Part shown: positions 33,875 through 41,544 of the stretch, in pieces | Numbering within the stretch: position 1 is the first letter of the stretch | Layout of the letters: every line of letters begins with the position of its first letter | Assembly: GCA_910578085.1 (NCBI GenBank) | Contig: CAJTPM010000005.1 | Location: 62,001-126,000 of the forward strand | Direction of reading: 5' to 3' | Length of the DNA stretch: 64,000 nucleotides | Source of the DNA: an uncultured Lachnospiraceae bacterium | GTDB taxonomy: Bacteria; Bacillota; Clostridia; Lachnospirales; Lachnospiraceae | Program-made: the position numbers and the translations under genes | The notes under the pieces: model-generated | The model's input: the letters and a program-made list of their open reading frames with translations, nothing else | Databases searched by the model: none | What the model was told of the DNA's origin: nothing

Positions 33875-34843
33875 TCAACCGGACAATCTTCGGAACATAT
33901 TGATCCACAGCTCCCACTGGATCAGCAGATAATTTCCAAAATTTTTTTTCTGAAAGGGAACGTGCATCTTCCTTCCCCCCTCCCTATAGTATATCCGAAA
34001 TCCGCGCAACAGTCCCTTAAGATAAATCTTTCCGAATCCCTTTCTCAGGAAAAACAAAAATTTCATGCCAAATCCCAGCAGAAGAAAAGGTAAATTTAAC
34101 AGAACCTGCAAAAAAGGCATGTTCTTTTCAATTAAATAGATGCTGTTTGCGGAAGAAAGGTTTATTTTAAATTCATTATATTTTGAACCGGATACGCTGC
34201 TGCCGGCATGATAGACCACAGCCCGCGGCTCATACAGATTATGATACCCGTAAATTCTTGCCCGATACCCGATATCCACATCTTCCAGATAGGCAAAATG
34301 CCGTTCGTCAAAACATCCTATTTCCTCAAACACACTCCTCCGGTAAATGGCGGCACCACCGCAGGAAGCAAAAATCTTCCGTGGCTTTGTGTATCTTTCG
34401 GAAATCTTTCTTCCTTTTCCATAATCGTAGGCCCAGCCCAACGCACAATAATAATCGCCCGCATTATCCATTCTGTCCGGCGCTTTCATCATACGCATCT
34501 GCGCCCCGGCAGAAAATGCTTTCTGATTCCGGTCAAGAGCTTCCTCCATTGCTCTGACAAAGCCTTTCTCAACAGTTAAATCATTATTTAACAAAATGAC
34601 ATAGGGGGTATCCGACGCTTTGATCCCTGCATTCACTGCGGTGCAGAATCCGGTATTTTTTCCCATACGGATCACTTCCACACCGGCCATCTTTTCCGCC
34701 GCTTCAGCACTCCTGTCCACGGAACCGTTATCGACCACAAGGATTCTCGCCGGATAATCCTCTGTATCCACCATAAGAGAGACAAGACATTTCTCCAGAT
34801 ACTCCATACCGTTATAGTTTGGAATCACGATCGTTGATTTCAT
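33875..34843 (-). CDS. GT2 glycosyltransferase (dTDP-rhamnosyl-type)
   Basis: A 322-residue GT2 enzyme. STIVIPNYNGMEYLEKCL begins the domain, LLNNDLTVE (about 83-91) holds the metal-binding motif, and FAYLEDVDIGYRARIYG (about 185-200) the catalytic acidic region. A hydrophobic, basic C-terminal segment (PFLQVLLNLPFLLLGFGMKFLFFL) would associate with the membrane. This layout matches WbbL/RfbC-like rhamnosyltransferases that add the first sugar to a lipid-linked primer. GGAGGG precedes the ATG; the gene lies 46 nt after the next upstream transferase gene. Confidence 0.88.
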   Translation of the reverse strand: MKSTIVIPNYNGMEYLEKCLVSLMVDTEDYPARILVVDNGSVDRSAEAAEKMAGVEVIRMGKNTGFCTAVNAGIKASDTPYVILLNNDLTVEKGFVRAMEEALDRNQKAFSAGAQMRMMKAPDRMDNAGDYYCALGWAYDYGKGRKISERYTKPRKIFASCGGAAIYRRSVFEEIGCFDERHFAYLEDVDIGYRARIYGYHNLYEPRAVVYHAGSSVSGSKYNEFKINLSSANSIYLIEKNMPFLQVLLNLPFLLLGFGMKFLFFLRKGFGKIYLKGLLRGFRIYYREGGRKMHVPFQKKNFGNYLLIQWELWINMFRRLSG

Positions 34844-34889
34844 ATTGACAGCCCTCCGGCTTCCGGATCCCCCGGACAGTTCAGGCCCC

Positions 34890-36248
34890 TCATCGCTTCA
34901 CCCTGATCTGCGGATCCCACACAAGCCGCTCCCCCCTCTCCCGAAATACATTGCAAAGCGCCATGCTGCGCTGTCTCCAGATATTTTCATCCAGCTGATT
35001 ACAGTACGCTTTATCCCGCTCCTCAAATCTCTCCACATAGGGTACTTTTACCAGGTCCTCAAACAGTGGAATATCTTCTCCGCGCAGGATCAGGGTTCTG
35101 GCATCCAGAGCCCAGGCATCCCTGACTACCGACGCCACATTCGCCGGCCCTGAAAAAAAGCTGTAAAGCCCCTGAAACGGACAACTGCCATCCTTCAATA
35201 AGATACCACTTGTTATTTTATTTCCCTTATCCAGCACCGATCCACCCACAGCTGCCACATCTGTCCTCGCCGTCAGAAGATCCGGCTCATAGGTGATCCT
35301 GTAAAAACCCACATGCTCCGTGTCGCAGACCAGTCCCCTGATCCCCTTTTTTTCCAGGAAATCCTGCACTGCCTTCTTCCCTGCCTCATAGGCGTAGCGC
35401 TTGCTTCCTGAATTGCCCGCCGTAGACAGCACATGGCACCGCCAGTGATAGACCACTTTTTCCACATGAACGATCTCCTCCTCCCGGATATCCGCCACAG
35501 CCCGCAGAATCAGATCGTAATCCTGTGCGCCGTCATAAGCAGCACGAAACCTAAGCTTCCGCATCAGTTCTGCTTCCATCATCAGAAAATGGCAGATGTA
35601 ATTGTTTGACAGGAGAAAATCAAAATTAAATCCCGATTTTATATTTGGTTCTCTGAAATTTTCCCCATTTTCATCACATTTATCCTCATCGGAGTACAGA
35701 AGCTTCGGCCGGACATTTTCTTCCTCCAATAAAGTATTTACGGCTTTTACCATCTCATACAGTGCATCCGATGTCAGCAGGTCATCATGATCCAGCAACG
35801 CAATATATTCTCCGGCCGCCTGACAGATAGCCTGATTGCTGTTGCCGGAAATGCCTTCATTATTTGATAACGCATGGTATTTTATTTTGTCTGCCAGTTT
35901 TCCAGGCAGACTTTTTTTCTTTTTTTCCACACATTCCATTACATGACCGCTCTCACTGGCATCTGCCAGGATCAGCTCCCAGTTTTCGTAAGTCTGTGCC
36001 GCCACGGAATCGATCAGCGCATCCAGGAATTCCACCTTTGTTTCATAGGCAGGCACTGCGATACTGATGAGAGGCATGTATCCAAAAACTGCCTTTCTCT
36101 GTCCATCCAGCTCCTTTTTTGATGGCGGCGCATAGGAATATCCTGCATCATAAGGAGCGGTGAGCCGCTCATATGCCATGCCCACCGCTTTTCTTATGCC
36201 GTTACGCTTCATGTAATTTGCTGTTTTTCTGATATTCTGACCTGTCAT
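34890..36248 (-). CDS. GT2 glycosyltransferase with extra C-terminal region
   Basis: About 452 residues. The GT2 fold spans about 60-290 (ISIAVPAYETKVEFLDALID, LLDHDDLLTSDALYEM, YSDEDKCDENG, AAYDGAQDYDLILR, VYHWRCH). The C-terminal 150 residues look like a partial second transferase or accessory domain (VAAVGGSVLDKGNKITSGIL). Its nearest sibling here is the first half of the 689-residue enzyme at 39245. ATG 36248 follows GGCAGG; a TTG six codons upstream is rejected. It sits between the phosphohexomutase and another transferase gene, so it likely extends the polymer backbone. Confidence 0.88.
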   Translation of the reverse strand: MTGQNIRKTANYMKRNGIRKAVGMAYERLTAPYDAGYSYAPPSKKELDGQRKAVFGYMPLISIAVPAYETKVEFLDALIDSVAAQTYENWELILADASESGHVMECVEKKKKSLPGKLADKIKYHALSNNEGISGNSNQAICQAAGEYIALLDHDDLLTSDALYEMVKAVNTLLEEENVRPKLLYSDEDKCDENGENFREPNIKSGFNFDFLLSNNYICHFLMMEAELMRKLRFRAAYDGAQDYDLILRAVADIREEEIVHVEKVVYHWRCHVLSTAGNSGSKRYAYEAGKKAVQDFLEKKGIRGLVCDTEHVGFYRITYEPDLLTARTDVAAVGGSVLDKGNKITSGILLKDGSCPFQGLYSFFSGPANVASVVRDAWALDARTLILRGEDIPLFEDLVKVPYVERFEERDKAYCNQLDENIWRQRSMALCNVFRERGERLVWDPQIRVKR

Positions 36249-36272
36249 AATAAAACCTGCCAAGTGCGGGTA

Positions 36273-37994
36273 TTACAGCAGTGCTTTCACCGCTTCCGTG
36301 AGAGCTTCCACCCTCTTTTGTGCATCCTCCAGTCCGGTTCCCTTCACACCCATATAGAACTTGATCTTCGGTTCCGTGCCGGAAGGGCGGGCACAGCACC
36401 AGGAATCATTTTCCAGCTCGAAGTACAGTACATTGGACTTTGGAAGACCGGTAGGTCTCACCTCTCCCGTAGCCATATCCGTGGTCTGATCCAAATCATA
36501 ATCCCGCATCTCCACTACCTTAAGCTCACCAAAGCTTCTCGGCGGATTCTTGCGAAGTTTATCCATAATCGCCGCGATCTGCCTGGAACCGTCGATCCCT
36601 TTCATCGTGATCGCATACTGTGTCTCTTTATAATAACCATACTTCTCATACAGTCTGATCATCTGATCCCAGAGTGTAATCCCATTCTTCTTGCACCATG
36701 CAGCCACTTCACAAAGACACATTACGGCTACTATGGCGTCTTTATCCCTGGCATGAGTTCCTGCAAGACATCCATAACTCTCCTCCAGGCCAAATACATA
36801 ATTGTAAGTATGATTCTGTTCAAAGAGTTTGATCTGCTCACCGATAAACTTAAAGCCTGTCAGCACTTCCACAAACTTCGCCTTATAGTCTTCCGCGATG
36901 GCCCGGGTCATATTGGTTGTCACAATTGTCGTCACCATGGCCGGATTTTCAGGCATTTTGCCGGTCGCGGTCCGCTCTCTCATGATATATTCCGCGATCA
37001 GCATGCCGGACATATTTCCGGTGAAGGATACATATTCTCCGGTGGCCCCGTCTTTCGCGTAAATACCCAGTCTGTCCGCATCCGGATCTGTTGCAAGTAC
37101 CACGTCCGCATCCTTCTCTTTTGCCAGCTTTAACGCCAGCGTAAAAGCTTTCGGATCCTCCGGGTTGGGGTAATCCAATGTTGTAAAATCGGGATCCGGC
37201 AGCTCCTGTTCCGGCACTACATACACATTCTTAAAACCAAGCTCGGAGAGGATCCTTCTCACCGGCACATTGCCTGTTCCATGAAAAGGTGTATAGACGA
37301 TCTTTATATCATCAGCCATCTCCCTGATCACTTCCGGATGAATGATCTGCTTTTTCAGCTCTTCCATATATCTGTCGTCGATCTCTTTGCCAATCACCTG
37401 ATACAGGCCTTTATCCATGGCTTCCTGCTTATCCATGGTCTTCACATCATTGTAATCCGTTACCGCGCGCACTTCCTCGATGATCTCCCTGTCCTTTGGA
37501 GCCGTCACCTGGGCGCCATCCTCCCAGTACGCCTTATAGCCGTTATACTCCGGAGGATTATGACTTGCTGTCACTACAATACCGGAAATGCAGCCAAGCT
37601 CCCTGATCGCGAAGGAAAGCTCCGGTGTGGGGCGCAGCGCGTCAAACACGTAGGCCTTGATACCATTTGCCGCCAGACAAAGTGCCGCCTCATCCGCAAA
37701 CTCAGGGGACATTCTTCTGGAGTCATAGGCAATGGCCACCCCCTTTTCCTGCCCACCCTGCTTTAAAATATAGTTGGCAAGTCCCTGTGTGGCCTTCCGC
37801 ACGGTATAGATATTCATGCGGTTTGTACCAGCACCGATCACTCCCCGCAGACCGCCCGTACCAAACTCAAGCTCCTTATAAAACCGATCCTCGATCTCCG
37901 CCTCATTTCCCTGAATACCGAGAAGTTCTTCCTTAGTTCCCTCGTCAAAATAACCATCCGCCAGCCAGAAATTATACTGTTCTTTGTAATCCAT
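36273..37994 (-). CDS. Phosphoglucomutase/phosphomannomutase
   Basis: A 573-residue alpha-D-phosphohexomutase of the large Firmicutes type (PgcA-like). The N terminus has FGTGGLRGVIGAGTNRMN; the phosphoserine loop is TASHNPPEYNGYK, the Mg site DPDADRLG, the sugar-binding loop GLEESYG and the C-terminal phosphate site RPSGTEPKIKFY. It interconverts glucose-6-phosphate and glucose-1-phosphate; the latter feeds RmlA for dTDP-rhamnose and UDP-glucose for priming, explaining its place in the locus. The ATG at 37994 follows GGAGGG; an ATG inside that site is not used. Confidence 0.94.
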   Translation of the reverse strand: MDYKEQYNFWLADGYFDEGTKEELLGIQGNEAEIEDRFYKELEFGTGGLRGVIGAGTNRMNIYTVRKATQGLANYILKQGGQEKGVAIAYDSRRMSPEFADEAALCLAANGIKAYVFDALRPTPELSFAIRELGCISGIVVTASHNPPEYNGYKAYWEDGAQVTAPKDREIIEEVRAVTDYNDVKTMDKQEAMDKGLYQVIGKEIDDRYMEELKKQIIHPEVIREMADDIKIVYTPFHGTGNVPVRRILSELGFKNVYVVPEQELPDPDFTTLDYPNPEDPKAFTLALKLAKEKDADVVLATDPDADRLGIYAKDGATGEYVSFTGNMSGMLIAEYIMRERTATGKMPENPAMVTTIVTTNMTRAIAEDYKAKFVEVLTGFKFIGEQIKLFEQNHTYNYVFGLEESYGCLAGTHARDKDAIVAVMCLCEVAAWCKKNGITLWDQMIRLYEKYGYYKETQYAITMKGIDGSRQIAAIMDKLRKNPPRSFGELKVVEMRDYDLDQTTDMATGEVRPTGLPKSNVLYFELENDSWCCARPSGTEPKIKFYMGVKGTGLEDAQKRVEALTEAVKALL

Positions 37995-38018
37995 CTGTAA
38001 TCCCTCCATTGATATCTT

Positions 38019-38108
38019 TTTCTGCAGGTTACATTACTCACAGCAAAGCTGTTCGTAACTTGCAAAGTTCATCTTTGCAAGCAGGTAAACTTTCTGCAGA
38101 TTACATTA
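38019..38108. repeat. Hairpin element flanked by 18-bp near-perfect direct repeats
   Basis: TTTCTGCAGGTTACATTA (38019-38036) recurs at 38091-38108 with one change. Between them are a perfect 9-bp hairpin CTTGCAAAG-TTCAT-CTTTGCAAG (38059-38081) and a small CAGC/GCTG palindrome (38041-38051). The unit fills the gap between the acyltransferase stop and the mutase start. It may be a dispersed intergenic repeat or an RNA structure within the operon; no U-tract supports termination. Confidence 0.6.
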
Positions 38109-39182
38109 TAACAAATTTTTCCGGGAATGGGAATCCTTTCTTTTTCCAGTCAGAAAAGGGAGATATCTGTTGATCAGCTCAATACAGGCCACTTCCAGAA
38201 TCAGGATCATACCTACCACATTGACAAAAAAGAACGCCCGGTTCCATCTCGGGATCCAGTGATCCACTCTGTAAGCCACATTGAGTGCAAGATAAAGAAA
38301 ATAAAAATCGATATGCGTCGCCATAATGATCAGAGAGTTTTTCCCAAAATAAAGAAGCGGCTTTACAGGTTTACAGTTTCTGCACACAAGCGTCACCCCC
38401 AGAAAGGACAGTGAAGCGGACAGATAGGCCAAAACAGGCATATCCCCGAAAGACAGGGTACGAAAATCAAAAATACCGTTTATCATATGAATCAGGATCC
38501 CCAGCACAAACAGCATTATGCCTCCCGCCGTCTGCCATAAGGAAAATTGCCGCTCTCTCTCCCAGATATTCCTGCCTCCCTGAAACAGCACATAGCCCGC
38601 GCAGACATAGGGCAGAGCATAAACTGACCGCAGAATGGTCCGCGCAGCACAAAACACTGCATAGGCCGGCATCCCTGACTGGAAAAACACCTCCCGTTCC
38701 ACCAGCATACCATTGCACACAAATGACACTATTGTCAGAAAAGGAGCAATAACACATGCCCTGACCGTGCCCAGTTTTTTAAGCAGAAAAACAAACAGCA
38801 CTTCCGACAGAAACAATGCCGGCAGAAACCAGAGCACAGAAGTTCCCCAAAGCGTCACCATGGCAACACCTTCCATTTTCAGCTCCTCCATGCTAGAGAC
38901 ACCGGCCGCCATACGCGCTACATCCCGCAATATGTACAACAGGCTGAAGCACCAGAAGGGCACAAGCAATGCGCGCCCTTTGCGCAGCACAACCTCTTTT
39001 CCGACCCGTTCTCTCTCCCCCGTACAGCCGATCAGCATGCCGGCGACCAGGAAAAAAAGCGGCGTCACAAAAGAAGAGAGCCACGCAACCGCTCTCTCCG
39101 GCACAACGCCCGCATGCATGACAACAATGCCCAGAATCCCTATTCCCTTTACCATATCTATATAATCCAGACGTTTTTTCAT
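38106..39182 (-). CDS. Membrane acyltransferase, family 3 (OafA-like)
   Basis: A 358-residue polytopic protein with about ten hydrophobic helices. The start KKRLDYIDMVKGIGILGIVVMHAG is the family's hallmark (R/K near the N terminus and the catalytic-type His in helix 1); SFVTPLFFLVAGML follows. Such enzymes O-acetylate or otherwise acylate surface polysaccharides using cytoplasmic acyl-CoA. ATG 39182 has GGGAG 8 nt upstream; an in-frame GTG at 39248 overlaps the preceding stop but would add 22 unusual residues. It probably decorates the polymer made by this locus. Confidence 0.88.
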   Translation of the reverse strand: MKKRLDYIDMVKGIGILGIVVMHAGVVPERAVAWLSSFVTPLFFLVAGMLIGCTGERERVGKEVVLRKGRALLVPFWCFSLLYILRDVARMAAGVSSMEELKMEGVAMVTLWGTSVLWFLPALFLSEVLFVFLLKKLGTVRACVIAPFLTIVSFVCNGMLVEREVFFQSGMPAYAVFCAARTILRSVYALPYVCAGYVLFQGGRNIWERERQFSLWQTAGGIMLFVLGILIHMINGIFDFRTLSFGDMPVLAYLSASLSFLGVTLVCRNCKPVKPLLYFGKNSLIIMATHIDFYFLYLALNVAYRVDHWIPRWNRAFFFVNVVGMILILEVACIELINRYLPFLTGKRKDSHSRKNLL

Positions 39183-39244
39183 TCCACTGCTCCCGCCTCT
39201 TGCCGTTCTTCCCCCCACAATACTGTCCTGTGCCCAAAAGCCCT

Positions 39245-41314
39245 TCACACCTGTGGCATTTCCCTCCCGCTTTCCTCTCTGATCCTCAGCGCATAGTCGC
39301 TTCTGTCCAGCGAAAAGTTGGGATTATAATAGGGATCGCCTTTTGCCAGTTCCTCTTTCCATTTTTCCCGGAAGCGGGCGGATTCTTCATCGTAGCGTCT
39401 TGCCTTTTCTCCCTGATCGTCCAGTCCTCTGGAAATGGATTCAAAATGGTACAGCTCGCAGTACGGATTCCAGACATTGAGCAGACCTTTTTGCCGCAGA
39501 CGCAGGCAAAAATCCACATCGTTTAAGGCGATGGCAAAGCCCTCGTCCAGTCCGCCCAGTTCTTCATACAGCGCGCGCCTCACCATCAGACAGGCGCCCG
39601 TCACCGCCGATACGTCCTGGGCATAACAGAGCCTGCCCATATAACCCAGATTAGTCTGGGCTACCCGGTAGTGGGTGTGCCCGGCAGTCCGGTGCGCCCC
39701 CAGGCCGATCACGATGCCCGCATGCTGGATCGTCTTATCCCCGTAGTAGAGCTTCGCCCCCACTGCGCCCACGTCCGCTCGCTGTGCGTACATCAAAAGC
39801 TCCTCCATCCAGTTGATGGAGATCACCTGGGTATCATTATTTAATAACACCAGATACTCGCCGGCGGCAAACGACGCCCCGAAATTGTTGATCTTCGAAT
39901 AATTAAATTCTCCTTCATAACGCACCACCCGGATATTCCCGTACTGTTCCAGTGTCTTATAATATGCCTCGATCTCCTCCGTCACGGAATTATTCTCCGC
40001 CACGATGATCTCATAGTTATCGTAAGTGGACTGCCTTCTGATCGAATCGATACATCTCGACAGATCCTCCACATGGTCCTTGTTGGGGATCACAATGGAT
40101 ATTTTCGGATTTCCGGACACTTCATATTTGATGCGGAAGATCGTCTCAAAAGCCTTTGTGCTGACGATCTCGAAATTTTCAAATCCGCTTGCCCGCAGAT
40201 GATCCGCCACGGCGTTTCTCGCCGCCTCAATCGCGTAGCTTTTGGCACCTATATCCGCCGCCACGCTGGCCTTATGGGAACGCCAGTAGTACAAAAGTTT
40301 CGGAACATGCACCACATGCTTTGCTTTGGATGTAAGCCGCAGAATCATATCATGATCCTGGCTGCCGTCAAACTGCGACCGAAACAGCTCCATCCCCTCT
40401 AAAAGCTTTCTGTCAAAGACACTGAAATGGCAGATATAGTTGTTGGCCCGCAGATTGTCGATGGAAAAATCCGGTTTGAAATGCAGCGTCAGCATATCGT
40501 CTATGGTCTTATTCCCTTTAAACGTGGTCTCATCACAGTACAGGTAGTCCGCATCCTCCTCGCAGATCCTCACCATGTATTCATACAACGCCGCCGGATG
40601 CAGGATATCATCATGATCGAAAAGACCGATATAGTCCCCTGTGGCCATCTTCAGGCACTCGTTAGTATTGCCCGATATCCCCTCATTTTTCTCAAGCTTC
40701 CGATATAATACCCGCTTATCCTTCGCCGCATGGGCAAGACACATCTCTCCCACGTAAGCGTGCTCCGCATCGGAGCCGTCCGCCAGACAAAGCTGCCAGT
40801 TTTCATAGGTCTGATCAAGCACAGACTGAATCATCTCCACCAGGAACTTCTTTGGCGTATTGTATAACGGCACCAGAATACTGAATTGAATTTCTCTTGG
40901 AAACCTGGTCCCCCGCTGTCTCTCCACTTCCTCCGTCGTCGGAAAGCCGGCCGTCCCATGCTGCACCCTGGCCTGCCTCTCGATCATTTTATTCCGGATC
41001 TTTCTGGCAATCCCCCGGGGCGAACCGTAATTTCCTACCCTGTCCTTCGTGCGCTTCATAAAATGATAAACGCTTCTGAGTGGCTTCGAAAGTTTCCAGA
41101 AGCCGCTCCCCTTGATCCGTGAAAGTTTCCCCGACAGATCCTCCACCTGCGCGTTTGCATCCGAGAGGCGCCCCGCAAGCGCCGCCGCTTTTTTCCTTTC
41201 CCTGAGATAAGCCTCTCTGTAATAGACAAGCTGTTCTTCCTCCGGAAGCTCATCCGGCGTTATTTCCATCGTGTTTTTTTCTCTTTCTTCCACTGGTAAA
41301 TCCTCTCGTTCCAT
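39245..41314 (-). CDS. Large GT2 glycosyltransferase with two transferase domains
   Basis: A 689-residue enzyme. A charged coiled-coil-like region (about 25-65) precedes the first GT2 domain (about 140-370: FSILVPLYNTPKKFLVEMIQ, LFDHDDILHPAALYEYM, YCDETT, FDGSQDHDMILR, YYWRSHKAS) and the second (about 405-640: ISIVIPNKDHVEDLSRCIDS, LLNNDTQVISINWMEELL, NDVDFCLRLRQKG, ESISRG). Both keep acidic metal motifs and are probably active, so one protein could add two sugars alternately, as in rhamnan and O-antigen polymerising transferases. The ATG lacks a strong ribosome site. A 130-bp palindromic element lies directly upstream. Confidence 0.9.
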   Translation of the reverse strand: MEREDLPVEEREKNTMEITPDELPEEEQLVYYREAYLRERKKAAALAGRLSDANAQVEDLSGKLSRIKGSGFWKLSKPLRSVYHFMKRTKDRVGNYGSPRGIARKIRNKMIERQARVQHGTAGFPTTEEVERQRGTRFPREIQFSILVPLYNTPKKFLVEMIQSVLDQTYENWQLCLADGSDAEHAYVGEMCLAHAAKDKRVLYRKLEKNEGISGNTNECLKMATGDYIGLFDHDDILHPAALYEYMVRICEEDADYLYCDETTFKGNKTIDDMLTLHFKPDFSIDNLRANNYICHFSVFDRKLLEGMELFRSQFDGSQDHDMILRLTSKAKHVVHVPKLLYYWRSHKASVAADIGAKSYAIEAARNAVADHLRASGFENFEIVSTKAFETIFRIKYEVSGNPKISIVIPNKDHVEDLSRCIDSIRRQSTYDNYEIIVAENNSVTEEIEAYYKTLEQYGNIRVVRYEGEFNYSKINNFGASFAAGEYLVLLNNDTQVISINWMEELLMYAQRADVGAVGAKLYYGDKTIQHAGIVIGLGAHRTAGHTHYRVAQTNLGYMGRLCYAQDVSAVTGACLMVRRALYEELGGLDEGFAIALNDVDFCLRLRQKGLLNVWNPYCELYHFESISRGLDDQGEKARRYDEESARFREKWKEELAKGDPYYNPNFSLDRSDYALRIREESGREMPQV

Positions 41315-41402
41315 AATTTATACACCAGCCAGTTCTTATACTATTCCATTAAGCCGTTACCAAGCTGGGGCTTTTTGCTGTTTCATTCAGTCGTTGCCAG
41401 CC

Positions 41403-41532
41403 GGAAGGAAAATAAAATTCTCAAGGAGCCCCTTAAAAAGCGTCGGCACTTAGCAAGGTATTTTCGAGCTTAGTGTCCGCTACGCTTTTTACGGAGCGAG
41501 AGCGTGGCGACGGAGAATTTTATTTTCCTTCC
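41403..41532. repeat. 130-bp element with perfect 20-bp terminal inverted repeats
   Basis: GGAAGGAAAATAAAATTCTC (41403-41422) is the exact reverse complement of 41513-41532. Inside are complementary AAAAAGCG (from 41435) and CGCTTTTT, and near-complementary CACTTAGC and GCTTAGTG. The whole could fold into a branched RNA or act as a miniature mobile unit. It lies in the 230-nt gap between two glycosyltransferase genes, 12 nt after the upstream stop. No target-site duplication was evident. Confidence 0.7.
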
Positions 41533-41544
41533 AGCGTCCGCCAC

